Origin: Sulfurovum sp.
Lineage (GTDB): Bacteria; Campylobacterota; Campylobacteria; Campylobacterales; Sulfurovaceae
Direction of reading: 5' to 3'
Assembly: GCA_022729615.1 (NCBI GenBank)
Contig: DZAQ01000023.1
Location: 1 to 14,380, forward strand
DNA length: 14,380 nt
Shown in pieces: positions 7,374 to 14,370 of the stretch. The notes under the pieces were generated by a model. It made no database searches and had not been told where the DNA came from. It was given only the letters and a program-made list of their open reading frames with translations. A program made the translations under genes and the position numbers. Numbering within the stretch: the first letter of the stretch is position 1; each line of letters opens with the position of its first letter.

Positions 7374-8138
7374 ATGGACTATTTTGCAAAGCGCATCATC
7401 CCCTGTTTGGATGTCGATAATGGCAGAGTTGTGAAGGGTGTCAATTTTGTTGGGCTTCGAGATGCCGGCGATCCGGTAGAGGTTGCCAAAAGATACAACC
7501 AAGAGGGTGCAGACGAGATTACATTTCTCGATATTGGCGCCAGCCATGAGGGGCGCGATACTATCGTGGATGTTGTCAAAAGAGTGGCGAGAGAGGTTTT
7601 TATACCCCTGACAGTCGGCGGAGGGATCCGAAAACTCGAAGATATTTACAATCTTTTGAATGTCGGCTGCGACAAAGTGAGTATCAATTCCGCTGCCATA
7701 AAGTCGCCTGAGTTTATCAACGAATCCGCCAAACGCTTTGGTTCGCAGTGCATTGTCGTCGCCATAGATGCCAAGCGCATATCGGATGAGAAGTGGCATA
7801 TTTTTACCCATGGGGGACGCAATGACACCGGCATAGATGCGATCTCTTGGGCGAAAGAGGCATACGAAAGGGGTGCCGGCGAACTCCTGATCACCTCCAT
7901 GGATGCTGATGGCACAAAGATGGGTTTTGACAACAAGCTCAATAAAATGATCAACGAAGTGGTCAATATTCCCATCATTGCCAGCGGCGGTGCGGGCACT
8001 ATGGAGCATATCAAAGATGCCTTTTTGGTCGGGCAGGCGGATGCCGCGCTTGCTGCTTCGATTTTTCACTTCAAAGAGATAGATATTATGGAGCTCAAAA
8101 CCTATCTTCACAACGAAAATATCCCTGTAAGACTCTAG
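7374..8138 (+). CDS. hisF: Imidazole glycerol phosphate synthase, cyclase subunit HisF
   Basis: HisF is the TIM-barrel cyclase that uses ammonia from the HisH glutaminase to turn PRFAR into imidazole glycerol phosphate and AICAR, in histidine synthesis. The 254-aa product has the usual length. The two catalytic aspartates are present: Asp13 in CLDVDNGRVVKGV and Asp132 in VVAIDAK. Phosphate-binding loops include VGGGIR (81-86) and the late ASGGAG. The start is unambiguous, with AAAGGGAG six bases upstream. No other his gene is in the window, in keeping with the scattered histidine genes of Campylobacterota. It opens a plus-strand unit with the PNP-like gene (3-base gap), rlmN and a microprotein gene. 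Confidence 0.97.
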   Translation: MDYFAKRIIPCLDVDNGRVVKGVNFVGLRDAGDPVEVAKRYNQEGADEITFLDIGASHEGRDTIVDVVKRVAREVFIPLTVGGGIRKLEDIYNLLNVGCDKVSINSAAIKSPEFINESAKRFGSQCIVVAIDAKRISDEKWHIFTHGGRNDTGIDAISWAKEAYERGAGELLITSMDADGTKMGFDNKLNKMINEVVNIPIIASGGAGTMEHIKDAFLVGQADAALAASIFHFKEIDIMELKTYLHNENIPVRL

Positions 8139-8141
8139 CCG

Positions 8142-8690
8142 ATGATAATTTGCGCAGGAGATATCGAACAATTTGATTTTGCGACACCCATCGGGGTTGG
8201 TCTCGTCAATGCAGCCATCAACCTCACGCGACTCTGCATGATCAATCCGCCGGAATTTCTCCTGTTTGTAGGAACTGCAGGGAGTTATGGGAAAAAGAAT
8301 ATATTTGATATCGTCGAATCAAAAACTGCCTCCAACATCGAAAATAGTTTTTTCACCCACAACACTTATACCCCGATCGACAATCTCATCTCTACGGCAA
8401 ATGATGTTTCACGTGAAACAATAATCAATTCAAGCAACTACATTACAGTTGATCCAAAAGTCGCAAAATACTATTTAGAAAAAAATATTGGTTTGGAGAA
8501 TATGGAGTTCTACTCCGTGATGAATACGGCAGAAGCTTTTGGTATCCCGGCAGGAGGGATTTTCATCGTCACAAACTATTGCGATCAAGAGGCACACAAA
8601 ACATTTCTTCTCAATCACCAAGAGGCAAAAGAGCGGATAGCCCAATTCATGCACACAAAATTTCCAAATACTCGAAAAATAGATCAGTAA
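8142..8690 (+). CDS. Short purine-nucleoside-phosphorylase-like protein (PNP_UDP_1 fold)
   Basis: This 182-aa protein resembles the nucleoside phosphorylase/MTA-SAH nucleosidase superfamily. TPIGVGLVNAAINLTRL (15-31) and VGTAGSYG (43-50) match the strand and glycine-loop region, ENMEFYSV (119-126) corresponds to the ribose-binding Met-Glu pair, and IFIVTNYCDQEAH (140-152) to the late purine-binding loop. Compared with E. coli MTA/SAH nucleosidase (232 aa) it lacks about 40 N-terminal residues, including the strand bearing Glu12. The catalytic aspartate position carries Asn145 (TN, where the nucleosidase has SD). Asn at this place recalls trimeric purine nucleoside phosphorylases. I therefore call the fold with confidence but not the reaction. 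The gene contains a perfect parS at 8405-8420, encoding VSRET. Confidence 0.75.
   Translation: MIICAGDIEQFDFATPIGVGLVNAAINLTRLCMINPPEFLLFVGTAGSYGKKNIFDIVESKTASNIENSFFTHNTYTPIDNLISTANDVSRETIINSSNYITVDPKVAKYYLEKNIGLENMEFYSVMNTAEAFGIPAGGIFIVTNYCDQEAHKTFLLNHQEAKERIAQFMHTKFPNTRKIDQ
8405..8420. promoter_or_regulatory. parS: parS centromere-like site 1 (ParB/Spo0J binding)
   Basis: TGTTTCACGTGAAACA is a perfect 16-bp palindrome and agrees at every position with the known parS consensus TGTTNCACGTGAAACA of chromosomal ParABS systems. ParB loads here, spreads along the DNA and recruits SMC. It lies inside the PNP-like gene and reads as Val-Ser-Arg-Glu-Thr. An identical copy lies at 10111-10126. Binding by this organism's ParB is inferred; no parA or parB gene is in the window. 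Confidence 0.88.
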
Positions 8691-8701
8691 AGCGATACAA
8701 G

Positions 8702-9787
8702 ATGAAACAGATATTTCAAGACTACACTCAAGAGGAGCTGCGAGCATTGATCACCCCCTCTTTTCGGGTGAAACAGCTCTATAGCTGGGTCTATCACAAA
8801 TATGCCTCCTCGTTTGACGAGATGCAAAACCTCCCCAAGCAGATGCGCTTAGAACTAGAGGAGAGATTTACGCTCACCCCTCTGAAAACCGTATTGGTAC
8901 AAAACAGCAGTGACGGGAGCCGAAAATATCTCTTCGAACTTGCAGATGGACACACCATCGAGGCAGTGTTGCTTCTGATGAAAGATACTGCGTTCAATGA
9001 AGATGGGTCGATCAAACACCACAAACGCTACACCGTATGCATCTCCTCTCAAGTGGGATGCAAGGTGGGGTGTGCCTTTTGTCTCACCGCAAAAGGCGGC
9101 TTCATACGCAACCTCACTCCAGGGGAGATCGTCTCTCAGCTTCTTCTCATCAAGCAAGACAATGACATTGATGCCAATCGCCGTGTAAACATCGTTTACA
9201 TGGGCATGGGAGAGCCGCTTGACAACCTTGACAATGTCGCAAAAGCCATCAAAATATTTGCCGACCTTGATGGGATGGCGATCGCTCCGCATAGACAAAC
9301 AGTCTCAACAAGCGGCTTGAGTACAAAGATTGAAAAGCTCGGCAAGATGGGACTTGGCATCAACCTTGCCATCTCTCTGCACGCTGTTGACGATGAGTTG
9401 CGCGAAAAGTTAATGCCCATCAACAAAGCCTACAATATCCAATCCATCATTCAGGCAGTGAAAAACTTTCCTGTCAATGATAGAAAGAGGGTGATGTTCG
9501 AATATCTTGTCATCAAAAATGTCAATGATGACATCAAAGCTGCAAAAAAACTCCTCAAACTACTCGATGGCATCAAGGCAAAAGTCAATCTTATCTATTT
9601 CAATCCATATGGCGGAACAGAGTTTGAGAGACCGGCGGCAAAGGATATGATCGCTTTCCAAGAGTTTCTGACCCAAAGAGGACTACTCTGCACGATTCGA
9701 GAATCCAAGGGGCTAGATATCAGTGCTGCATGCGGGCAACTCAGAGAACAAGAATTAGAATCAAAGGATACAAATGCCAGGACTTGA
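8702..9787 (+). CDS. rlmN: Dual-specificity rRNA/tRNA adenine C2-methyltransferase RlmN
   Basis: RlmN is a radical-SAM enzyme that methylates C2 of an adenosine in the peptidyl-transferase centre of 23S rRNA and of A37 in some tRNAs. The 361-aa protein carries the 4Fe-4S motif CKVGCAFC (Cys120, Cys124, Cys127), the preceding Cys113 in TVCISSQVGC, the SAM-binding GMGEP (168-172), and Cys344 in SAACGQL, the methyl-carrying cysteine. Cys113 and Cys344 match the two mechanistic cysteines of E. coli RlmN. The frame is open upstream inside the PNP-like gene, but the ATG at 8702, 11 bases after that gene's stop, gives the family N terminus; its ribosome-binding site is weak. The 3' end overlaps the microprotein gene by 14 bases. 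Confidence 0.97.
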   Translation: MKQIFQDYTQEELRALITPSFRVKQLYSWVYHKYASSFDEMQNLPKQMRLELEERFTLTPLKTVLVQNSSDGSRKYLFELADGHTIEAVLLLMKDTAFNEDGSIKHHKRYTVCISSQVGCKVGCAFCLTAKGGFIRNLTPGEIVSQLLLIKQDNDIDANRRVNIVYMGMGEPLDNLDNVAKAIKIFADLDGMAIAPHRQTVSTSGLSTKIEKLGKMGLGINLAISLHAVDDELREKLMPINKAYNIQSIIQAVKNFPVNDRKRVMFEYLVIKNVNDDIKAAKKLLKLLDGIKAKVNLIYFNPYGGTEFERPAAKDMIAFQEFLTQRGLLCTIRESKGLDISAACGQLREQELESKDTNART

Positions 9788-9875
9788 TCAATTTTTAATT
9801 ATTTTTATTGCGATAGTTGCCATCATTGGCTTGGGATGGATTATCTATGACTCCAGAAGCGATGAGGAGAAGTGA
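9774..9875 (+). CDS. 33-aa single-pass membrane microprotein overlapping rlmN
   Basis: A 33-codon frame begins at an ATG inside the last codons of rlmN and ends at TGA immediately before the rluA-type gene. The product starts MPGLDQ, has a hydrophobic segment of about 19 residues (7-25, ending GWIIY), and closes with an acidic, charged tail DSRSDEEK. AAAGGA at 9763-9768, inside rlmN, sits at ideal distance from the ATG, which supports real translation. The basic/acidic layout fits a bitopic inner-membrane microprotein, but I recognise no family. It would be co-transcribed with hisF, the PNP-like gene and rlmN. The length is too short for certainty. Without it the ATG, ribosome-binding site and hydrophobic run would have to be coincidental. 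Confidence 0.65.
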   Translation: MPGLDQFLIIFIAIVAIIGLGWIIYDSRSDEEK

Positions 9876-10802
9876 CTATTTGTTAAATTTTCTTCTCTCC
9901 TTTGGAGTGATCAAGTTTTTTGCATCTCTAAAATCGATTTTGCTATAAATCTCAAATTCTGATCCATAGTGAAACTTCAAACTCTGCGCATGAAGCAGGA
10001 GTCTAGGAGCGCCCATTTGCACGATTCGCTCCTCTTGGGACAATACTCCATCTAGATAATCATTGGCTATTTTGAATGGTACTCCATAGAGGGGATCACC
10101 CAAAATTGGATGTTTCACGTGAAACAAATGCACCCGAATCTGATGCGTTCGCCCCGTGTGCGGATAGCATGCCAAGAGGGTTGCGTCAAGCCCATGATCA
10201 TACTCCAATGGCTCAAAGTAGGTCAATGCCTCTTTCCCCGATTCATCAACACAGATTTTGTGTTTATCATCGCTATAGTCCTCTCGCACCAATAGCGGCG
10301 CATCGACCTTGAAGGGCTTATCCAGATACCCATCCACCCAAGCGAGATATGACTTTTGTATCCCTCTTGCTTCAAAGAGAAGCTTGAGTGTTGACTCGGA
10401 ACCCTTGTGCTTGCTTGCCATCACGATCCCGGATGTCTCCATATCTATGCGATGGACTGCGTTGGCATTGCTCCCGCAAAAGTGACGGATCTCATCAAGC
10501 AGAGAGTACTCTGTCTCCATCGTCTTGGGATGCACAAGCAGACCGCTGCTCTTTTCAAAGAGAGCAAAATCATTCGTTTCAAAAACAGGAGCAATTCCTC
10601 TGCTTGCAGGCTCGAAAAATACAAGCTCTATATCTCCGCAAATTCTCTTTCCCGGATGAACCATGGAGATGCCATCCACGAGGAGCCGCCCCCTGCGTAT
10701 AAGGCTCTGTGCATTTGGAGGCGTCAGATGATGCTGCCTGATCAGATAAAGAAAAGCGGGCATCTCCTCGGCAACACTAAAGCGTCTCTTGACAAATGGC
10801 AT
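9876..10802 (-). CDS. RluA/RluD-family 23S rRNA pseudouridine synthase
   Basis: The protein (308 aa from this start) has a short S4-like N-terminal region (SLIRRGRLLVDG near 34-45) and an RluA-type catalytic domain. The catalytic motif HRIDMETSG is near residue 120, and PHTGRTHQIRVHL (214-226) is followed by ILGDPLYG, both family signatures. Family members isomerise specific uridines in 23S rRNA or tRNA; whether this is RluA-, RluC- or RluD-like cannot be settled, so I give no symbol. Two ATGs lie in tandem; I prefer the second because GAGG is five bases from it and only two from the first (10805). The gene holds a perfect parS (10111-10126), which encodes FHVKH in the conserved core. Its stop directly follows the convergent microprotein's stop. 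It is divergent from purB. Confidence 0.93.
   Translation of the reverse strand: MPFVKRRFSVAEEMPAFLYLIRQHHLTPPNAQSLIRRGRLLVDGISMVHPGKRICGDIELVFFEPASRGIAPVFETNDFALFEKSSGLLVHPKTMETEYSLLDEIRHFCGSNANAVHRIDMETSGIVMASKHKGSESTLKLLFEARGIQKSYLAWVDGYLDKPFKVDAPLLVREDYSDDKHKICVDESGKEALTYFEPLEYDHGLDATLLACYPHTGRTHQIRVHLFHVKHPILGDPLYGVPFKIANDYLDGVLSQEERIVQMGAPRLLLHAQSLKFHYGSEFEIYSKIDFRDAKNLITPKERRKFNK
10111..10126. promoter_or_regulatory. parS: parS centromere-like site 2 (ParB/Spo0J binding)
   Basis: This is a second perfect copy of TGTTTCACGTGAAACA, identical to the site 1.7 kb to the left. It lies in the RluA-type gene, where it encodes Phe-His-Val-Lys-His just after the conserved HTGRTHQIRVHL segment; the corresponding stretch in E. 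coli-type enzymes usually reads like AHIGH. Centromere function is inferred from the exact consensus and from duplication of the site. Confidence 0.88.
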
Positions 10803-10830
10803 CATTACCTCTTCATAAAAGCATTTTGGA

Positions 10831-10836
10831 TAGAAT
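10831..10836 (+). promoter_or_regulatory. Candidate -10 element of purB
   Basis: TAGAAT matches five of six -10 consensus positions and lies 32 bases before the purB ATG, giving a short leader with a GTGGAG ribosome-binding site. No clear -35 hexamer is present. The 63-66 base gap to the divergent rluA-type gene must hold promoters for both directions. I see no purine riboswitch or clear PurR-type palindrome in it. Confidence 0.3.
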
Positions 10837-10868
10837 AGTACCCAAAATTAGTGAGAGTGGAGCAATAG

Positions 10869-12197
10869 ATGGTAGAACGATACGCCAGAAAAGAGATGAG
10901 CGACAAATGGACAATGCAGGCAAAATACCAAGCATGGATGGATGTCGAAAAGGCTGTAGTCAAAGCTTGGAATAAGTTGGGGCTTATCCCCGATGATGAT
11001 TGCGCAAAAATCATAAAAAATGCCGGCTTTTCCATAGAACGAATCGATGCGATAGAGGCTGTCACTCGTCATGACCTTATCGCATTTACCACCTCTGTCT
11101 CAGAGACACTTGGCGAGGAGAGCCGCTGGTTTCACTACGGTATGACGAGCAGCGATACGGTCGATACCGCCGTAGCGCTTCAGATGGTCTCTAGTCTTGA
11201 GCTTATCATCGAAGATGTCAAGATGGTGATGGAGTCGATCAAAAAAAGAGCTTACGAGCATAAACTTACTCTGATGGTGGGCAGAAGCCATGGCATTCAT
11301 GGAGAACCGATCACTTTTGGATTGGTTTTGGCGGTTTGGTATGATGAGATGCAGCGACACCTCACCAACCTTGAGCAAACCATGGAGACGATACGCGTAG
11401 GTCAAATCTCAGGCGCGATGGGCAATTTCGCCCATGCTCCGCTCGAGCTTGAAGAGTTGGCATGTGCCGAACTTGGACTTCAACCCGCACCGGCAAGCAA
11501 CCAAGTCATACAAAGAGACCGCTATGCCAGACTCGCCACGGCGCTGGCTCTCCTCGCCTCTTCGATAGAAAAATTTGCGGTACAGGTTCGCCATTGGCAA
11601 CGAACAGAGGTCTATGAGTGCGAAGAGTACTTTGCTCAAGGACAAAAAGGCAGCTCGGCGATGCCGCACAAACGAAACCCGATCTTGACAGAAAACATCA
11701 CAGGGCTTGCACGAATTATCAGAGCATTTGCCATCCCTGCCATGGAGAATGTCGCATTGTGGCACGAGAGAGACATCAGCCACTCCTCAACGGAGAGATT
11801 TTGGCTGCCCGATAGCTTTATTACGACAGACTTTATGCTGCACCGCTTCAATAGCGTCATTGCCAACCTCACCGTAATGCCGGCAAATATGATGAAAAAT
11901 CTCAATCTCACAGGCGGTCTTGTCTTTTCACAGCGAGTCCTGCTAGAACTTCCAAAAGCCGGAGTGAGCAGGGAGGATGCCTACAGGATCATCCAAAGAA
12001 ATGCCATGAAGGTGTGGGAAGAGATACAGCAAGGCAAAGCCACCACCAACGAAAAGGGCGAGAGCCTCTATCTGCAATATCTCCTAGCCGACAGTGAACT
12101 GCGCGAAAAACTCACCGAGGTGCAAATAAGAGAGTGTTTTGACTTTGGATACTACACGAAAAATGTAGAGAAAATTTTCGCGCGCGTATTCAAATAG
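10869..12197 (+). CDS. purB: Adenylosuccinate lyase
   Basis: PurB catalyses two fumarate-releasing steps of purine synthesis: SAICAR to AICAR, and adenylosuccinate to AMP. The 442-aa protein has the fumarase/aspartase fold signatures: His68 in TRHDL (66-70), MTSSDTVD (92-99), the base-bearing GRSHGIHGEP (138-147), and the signature GSSAMPHKRNP (261-271) with the catalytic serine. Length and order match other bacterial PurB proteins of about 430-440 aa. The ATG at 10869 is preceded by GTGGAG. The gene stands alone on its strand; its last 8 bases overlap the end of the convergent acyltransferase gene. AICAR links it metabolically to HisF, encoded 2.7 kb upstream, though the two are not in one operon. 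Confidence 0.97.
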   Translation: MVERYARKEMSDKWTMQAKYQAWMDVEKAVVKAWNKLGLIPDDDCAKIIKNAGFSIERIDAIEAVTRHDLIAFTTSVSETLGEESRWFHYGMTSSDTVDTAVALQMVSSLELIIEDVKMVMESIKKRAYEHKLTLMVGRSHGIHGEPITFGLVLAVWYDEMQRHLTNLEQTMETIRVGQISGAMGNFAHAPLELEELACAELGLQPAPASNQVIQRDRYARLATALALLASSIEKFAVQVRHWQRTEVYECEEYFAQGQKGSSAMPHKRNPILTENITGLARIIRAFAIPAMENVALWHERDISHSSTERFWLPDSFITTDFMLHRFNSVIANLTVMPANMMKNLNLTGGLVFSQRVLLELPKAGVSREDAYRIIQRNAMKVWEEIQQGKATTNEKGESLYLQYLLADSELREKLTEVQIRECFDFGYYTKNVEKIFARVFK

Positions 12198-13254
12198 AAC
12201 TTTTACTCTCCTCCTCTGCGACCCTATAGTGCGAGGAGGGGTTCAAAAATCGCTTCTCGACAAGATGCCACGAGAGAAAAGCTACGGCGAAGAGGGTCAC
12301 CATCAGCGACAATACCCCTGCCGCAACATTCTCAAATAAGTTCCAAACAACAAAACTCTGTATGATCGGAAAATGCCAAATATATATCCCAAACGAAAGA
12401 TCCCCGAACTTTCCGAAATTTCCAAGATATGGCAAAATCGTTGCTGCATATATGATACATATAGATAATAGTAATGGATAAACTATCGTTATATTTAATC
12501 CGAACCTCTCGGCGATCAGCAAGAGAACAGAGAGTAACAGGAGCCAATTGGCATATTTTTTGAAAAAACTATAGTTGTAATAGAGCAAAGCTCCCGAAAC
12601 AAAATAGACCAATTGTCCCGGGAGCTGCTTTTGAAGTTGTAAAAACAGATCCGTATTGCCGCTCTGCTCCAAATACCAAAACATGACGGAGGAGCAGGCA
12701 AAGGAGAGCAGGTATATTCCGCCTAGTACGGCTATTTTGTTAAACCTAGCAAGCATCATTGCAATAAGCGGTACCGCCGCATAAAACATCCACTCTATCT
12801 TGATGGTCCAGAGTGCACCGTTGACCGCCTGCCAAGCATTTTGGTCAAAAACACCCGGAAGCGTCGGGGCTACGAAATTAAGCGTGAGCAGATTAAAAAA
12901 AAGAAACTTGACAAAATCGAGTCCAAAATATTCAACCGCCTCTCTCTCAGAGATAAAGTATCCGGCAAATGCGCACACTATGATCACCGTCACATATCCC
13001 GGGGCAATCCTTTTGACTCTTTTGAGGGCATACTCTCTGATGGAACTGCATGACTCATAGCTCATAAAGATCAAAAATCCGCTCACCACAAAAAACGATT
13101 CGACCGCTATCTCAGAGCTCAAGAGTTGGCTCACATTGAGCAGCAGCGGATTTTGGCTCAAATATCCCAGATGTACGATAGCCACGATGATCGCCAATGA
13201 CAGGCGCAAGAGATCAAAATTATTCTCCCTCTTGGAGAAGATAGCTCCAGACAT
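12190..13254 (-). CDS. Acyltransferase-3 family integral membrane protein (OafA/YrhL type)
   Basis: This 354-aa polytopic protein has roughly ten hydrophobic segments. Family landmarks are NNFDLLRLSLAIIVAIVH (11-28) with the R-x10-H pair Arg17/His28, VESFFVVSGFLI (51-62), KRVKRIAPGY (78-87), LWTIKIEWMFY (148-158) and SFGIYIWHFP (287-296), closing with HLVEKRF (330-336). Such proteins O-acylate (often O-acetylate) sugars of LPS, exopolysaccharide or peptidoglycan. The substrate here is unknown. It lies 6 bases after dgt on the same strand and is probably co-transcribed, though no functional link is known. Coding DNA near 12421-12480 is only about 30 percent G+C by hand count, below the neighbours, which may mark an accessory gene. 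The 3' end overlaps purB by 8 bases. Confidence 0.9.
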   Translation of the reverse strand: MSGAIFSKRENNFDLLRLSLAIIVAIVHLGYLSQNPLLLNVSQLLSSEIAVESFFVVSGFLIFMSYESCSSIREYALKRVKRIAPGYVTVIIVCAFAGYFISEREAVEYFGLDFVKFLFFNLLTLNFVAPTLPGVFDQNAWQAVNGALWTIKIEWMFYAAVPLIAMMLARFNKIAVLGGIYLLSFACSSVMFWYLEQSGNTDLFLQLQKQLPGQLVYFVSGALLYYNYSFFKKYANWLLLLSVLLLIAERFGLNITIVYPLLLSICIIYAATILPYLGNFGKFGDLSFGIYIWHFPIIQSFVVWNLFENVAAGVLSLMVTLFAVAFLSWHLVEKRFLNPSSHYRVAEEESKSSI

Positions 13255-13260
13255 CCCAAT

Positions 13261-14370
13261 TTACCCCGTTATTGAATATCCATAAATTCCATGATAGAGC
13301 TTCAGCGCAAATCTATCTGTCATGGAGGCGATATAGTCCGCGACGACCCTCTCGCCTCTGCGCACCTCAAGAAGCTCTCTTTGCCTTGGGGGAAGCAGAT
13401 CACTATCTTCGCGGAAGGCTCCATAGAGTCCTTTGATACACTGCTTGCCGGCAAACATCTTCTGTGCGATTTTTTGATGGCGATAGAGCTTTTTATGGAG
13501 CAGCGCCTTGAGTATCTTGAGCGCTCTTGCCATCTCCTTGCCAAAACCTACCGGAATTTTTTCACCGCTATCGATCTTGGCGCATTGCGGAAACTCGTTC
13601 GGGTAACCCTCTACGGCCTCTTTTGAATTGGCTATGAGATCTTCTACGAGCATTTTGATCAAAGCCGCGACAAAGCGGTGCCGATAGAGCCTCTCATCCG
13701 GACGGATACCCTCTTTTCGCACAATCACATCAATACTCCGGATCAATTCACTCTCCATCAAATCATCAAAAGAGATCAATCCGTATTTTATCCCATCATC
13801 GATATCATGGCTCGTGTAAGCGATCTCATCCGCGTGATCTACCACCATCGCCTCAAGCGAAGGGTGCTTATCGAGCGCGAAACGATCATCGATCCCCGCC
13901 AAATACTCTTTTTTATAGGGATAGGAGTGTTTGAGCACCCCCTCAAGTGTCGCAAAGGTGAGATTGAGCCCGTCAAATGATTTATATCGCTGCTCTAGCT
14001 TCGTCAAAACACGAAAAGATTGGAAGTTGTGCTCAAACCCAAATGGTCTGCCGTCATCTCTGAGCAGTCCGTCAAGCACATCTCCGCCTATATGCCCAAA
14101 AGGCGTATGTCCCAAATCATGCGAAAGCGCTATCACTTCAGCAAGCGTCTCACGCAGATCAAGCATACGACAGATAGTTCTTGCGATCTGACTCACCTCG
14201 AGCGAATGCGTCAAGCGGGTGCGGAAGTAGTCCCCCTCGTGATTGAGAAAGACTTGGGTTTTGTACTCCAGTCTCCGGAATGAACTGCAGTGAAGCACCC
14301 TGTCTCTATCCCTCGCAAAGGGATCTCTGAAATCCTCCTCAAATGAAAAAAAACGCGCTGTCGGCTCCAT
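13261..14370 (-). CDS. dgt: dGTPase-like HD-domain triphosphohydrolase
   Basis: The 369-aa protein belongs to the deoxyguanosinetriphosphate triphosphohydrolase-like HD family, which cleaves dNTPs to deoxynucleoside and tripolyphosphate and so trims dNTP pools. RDRDRVLHCSSFRRLEYKTQV (20-40), NHEGDYFRTRLTHSLEV (43-59), the HD pair His84-Asp85 in LSHDLGHTPFGH (82-93), and Asp181 in HADEIAY (179-185) provide the metal site. Length suits the shorter dGTPase-like class rather than the 505-aa E. coli Dgt. The start at 14370 is supported by an in-frame TGA just upstream (14376-14374) and a GGGGTGA that may serve as ribosome-binding site, so the gene appears complete. It is followed after 6 bases by the acyltransferase gene. 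Substrate specificity among dNTPs cannot be read from sequence. Confidence 0.95.
   Translation of the reverse strand: MEPTARFFSFEEDFRDPFARDRDRVLHCSSFRRLEYKTQVFLNHEGDYFRTRLTHSLEVSQIARTICRMLDLRETLAEVIALSHDLGHTPFGHIGGDVLDGLLRDDGRPFGFEHNFQSFRVLTKLEQRYKSFDGLNLTFATLEGVLKHSYPYKKEYLAGIDDRFALDKHPSLEAMVVDHADEIAYTSHDIDDGIKYGLISFDDLMESELIRSIDVIVRKEGIRPDERLYRHRFVAALIKMLVEDLIANSKEAVEGYPNEFPQCAKIDSGEKIPVGFGKEMARALKILKALLHKKLYRHQKIAQKMFAGKQCIKGLYGAFREDSDLLPPRQRELLEVRRGERVVADYIASMTDRFALKLYHGIYGYSITG

Noticed and set aside
7359..8171. Long open frame (270 codons) antisense to hisF.
   Set aside because: It mirrors hisF codons, has no plausible ribosome-binding site or recognisable motif, and hisF is certain.
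8760..8775. Possible third, degenerate parS in rlmN (right half GTGAAACA perfect).
   Set aside because: Only 12 of 16 positions match and the left half is poor. The codons give FRVKQL, a motif expected from RlmN itself, so protein coding explains it.
12210..12239. Inverted repeat CCTCCTC / GAGGAGG with a 16-base loop near the purB end, as a terminator.
   Set aside because: No T-run follows on either strand, the loop is large, and it lies in the acyltransferase coding end.
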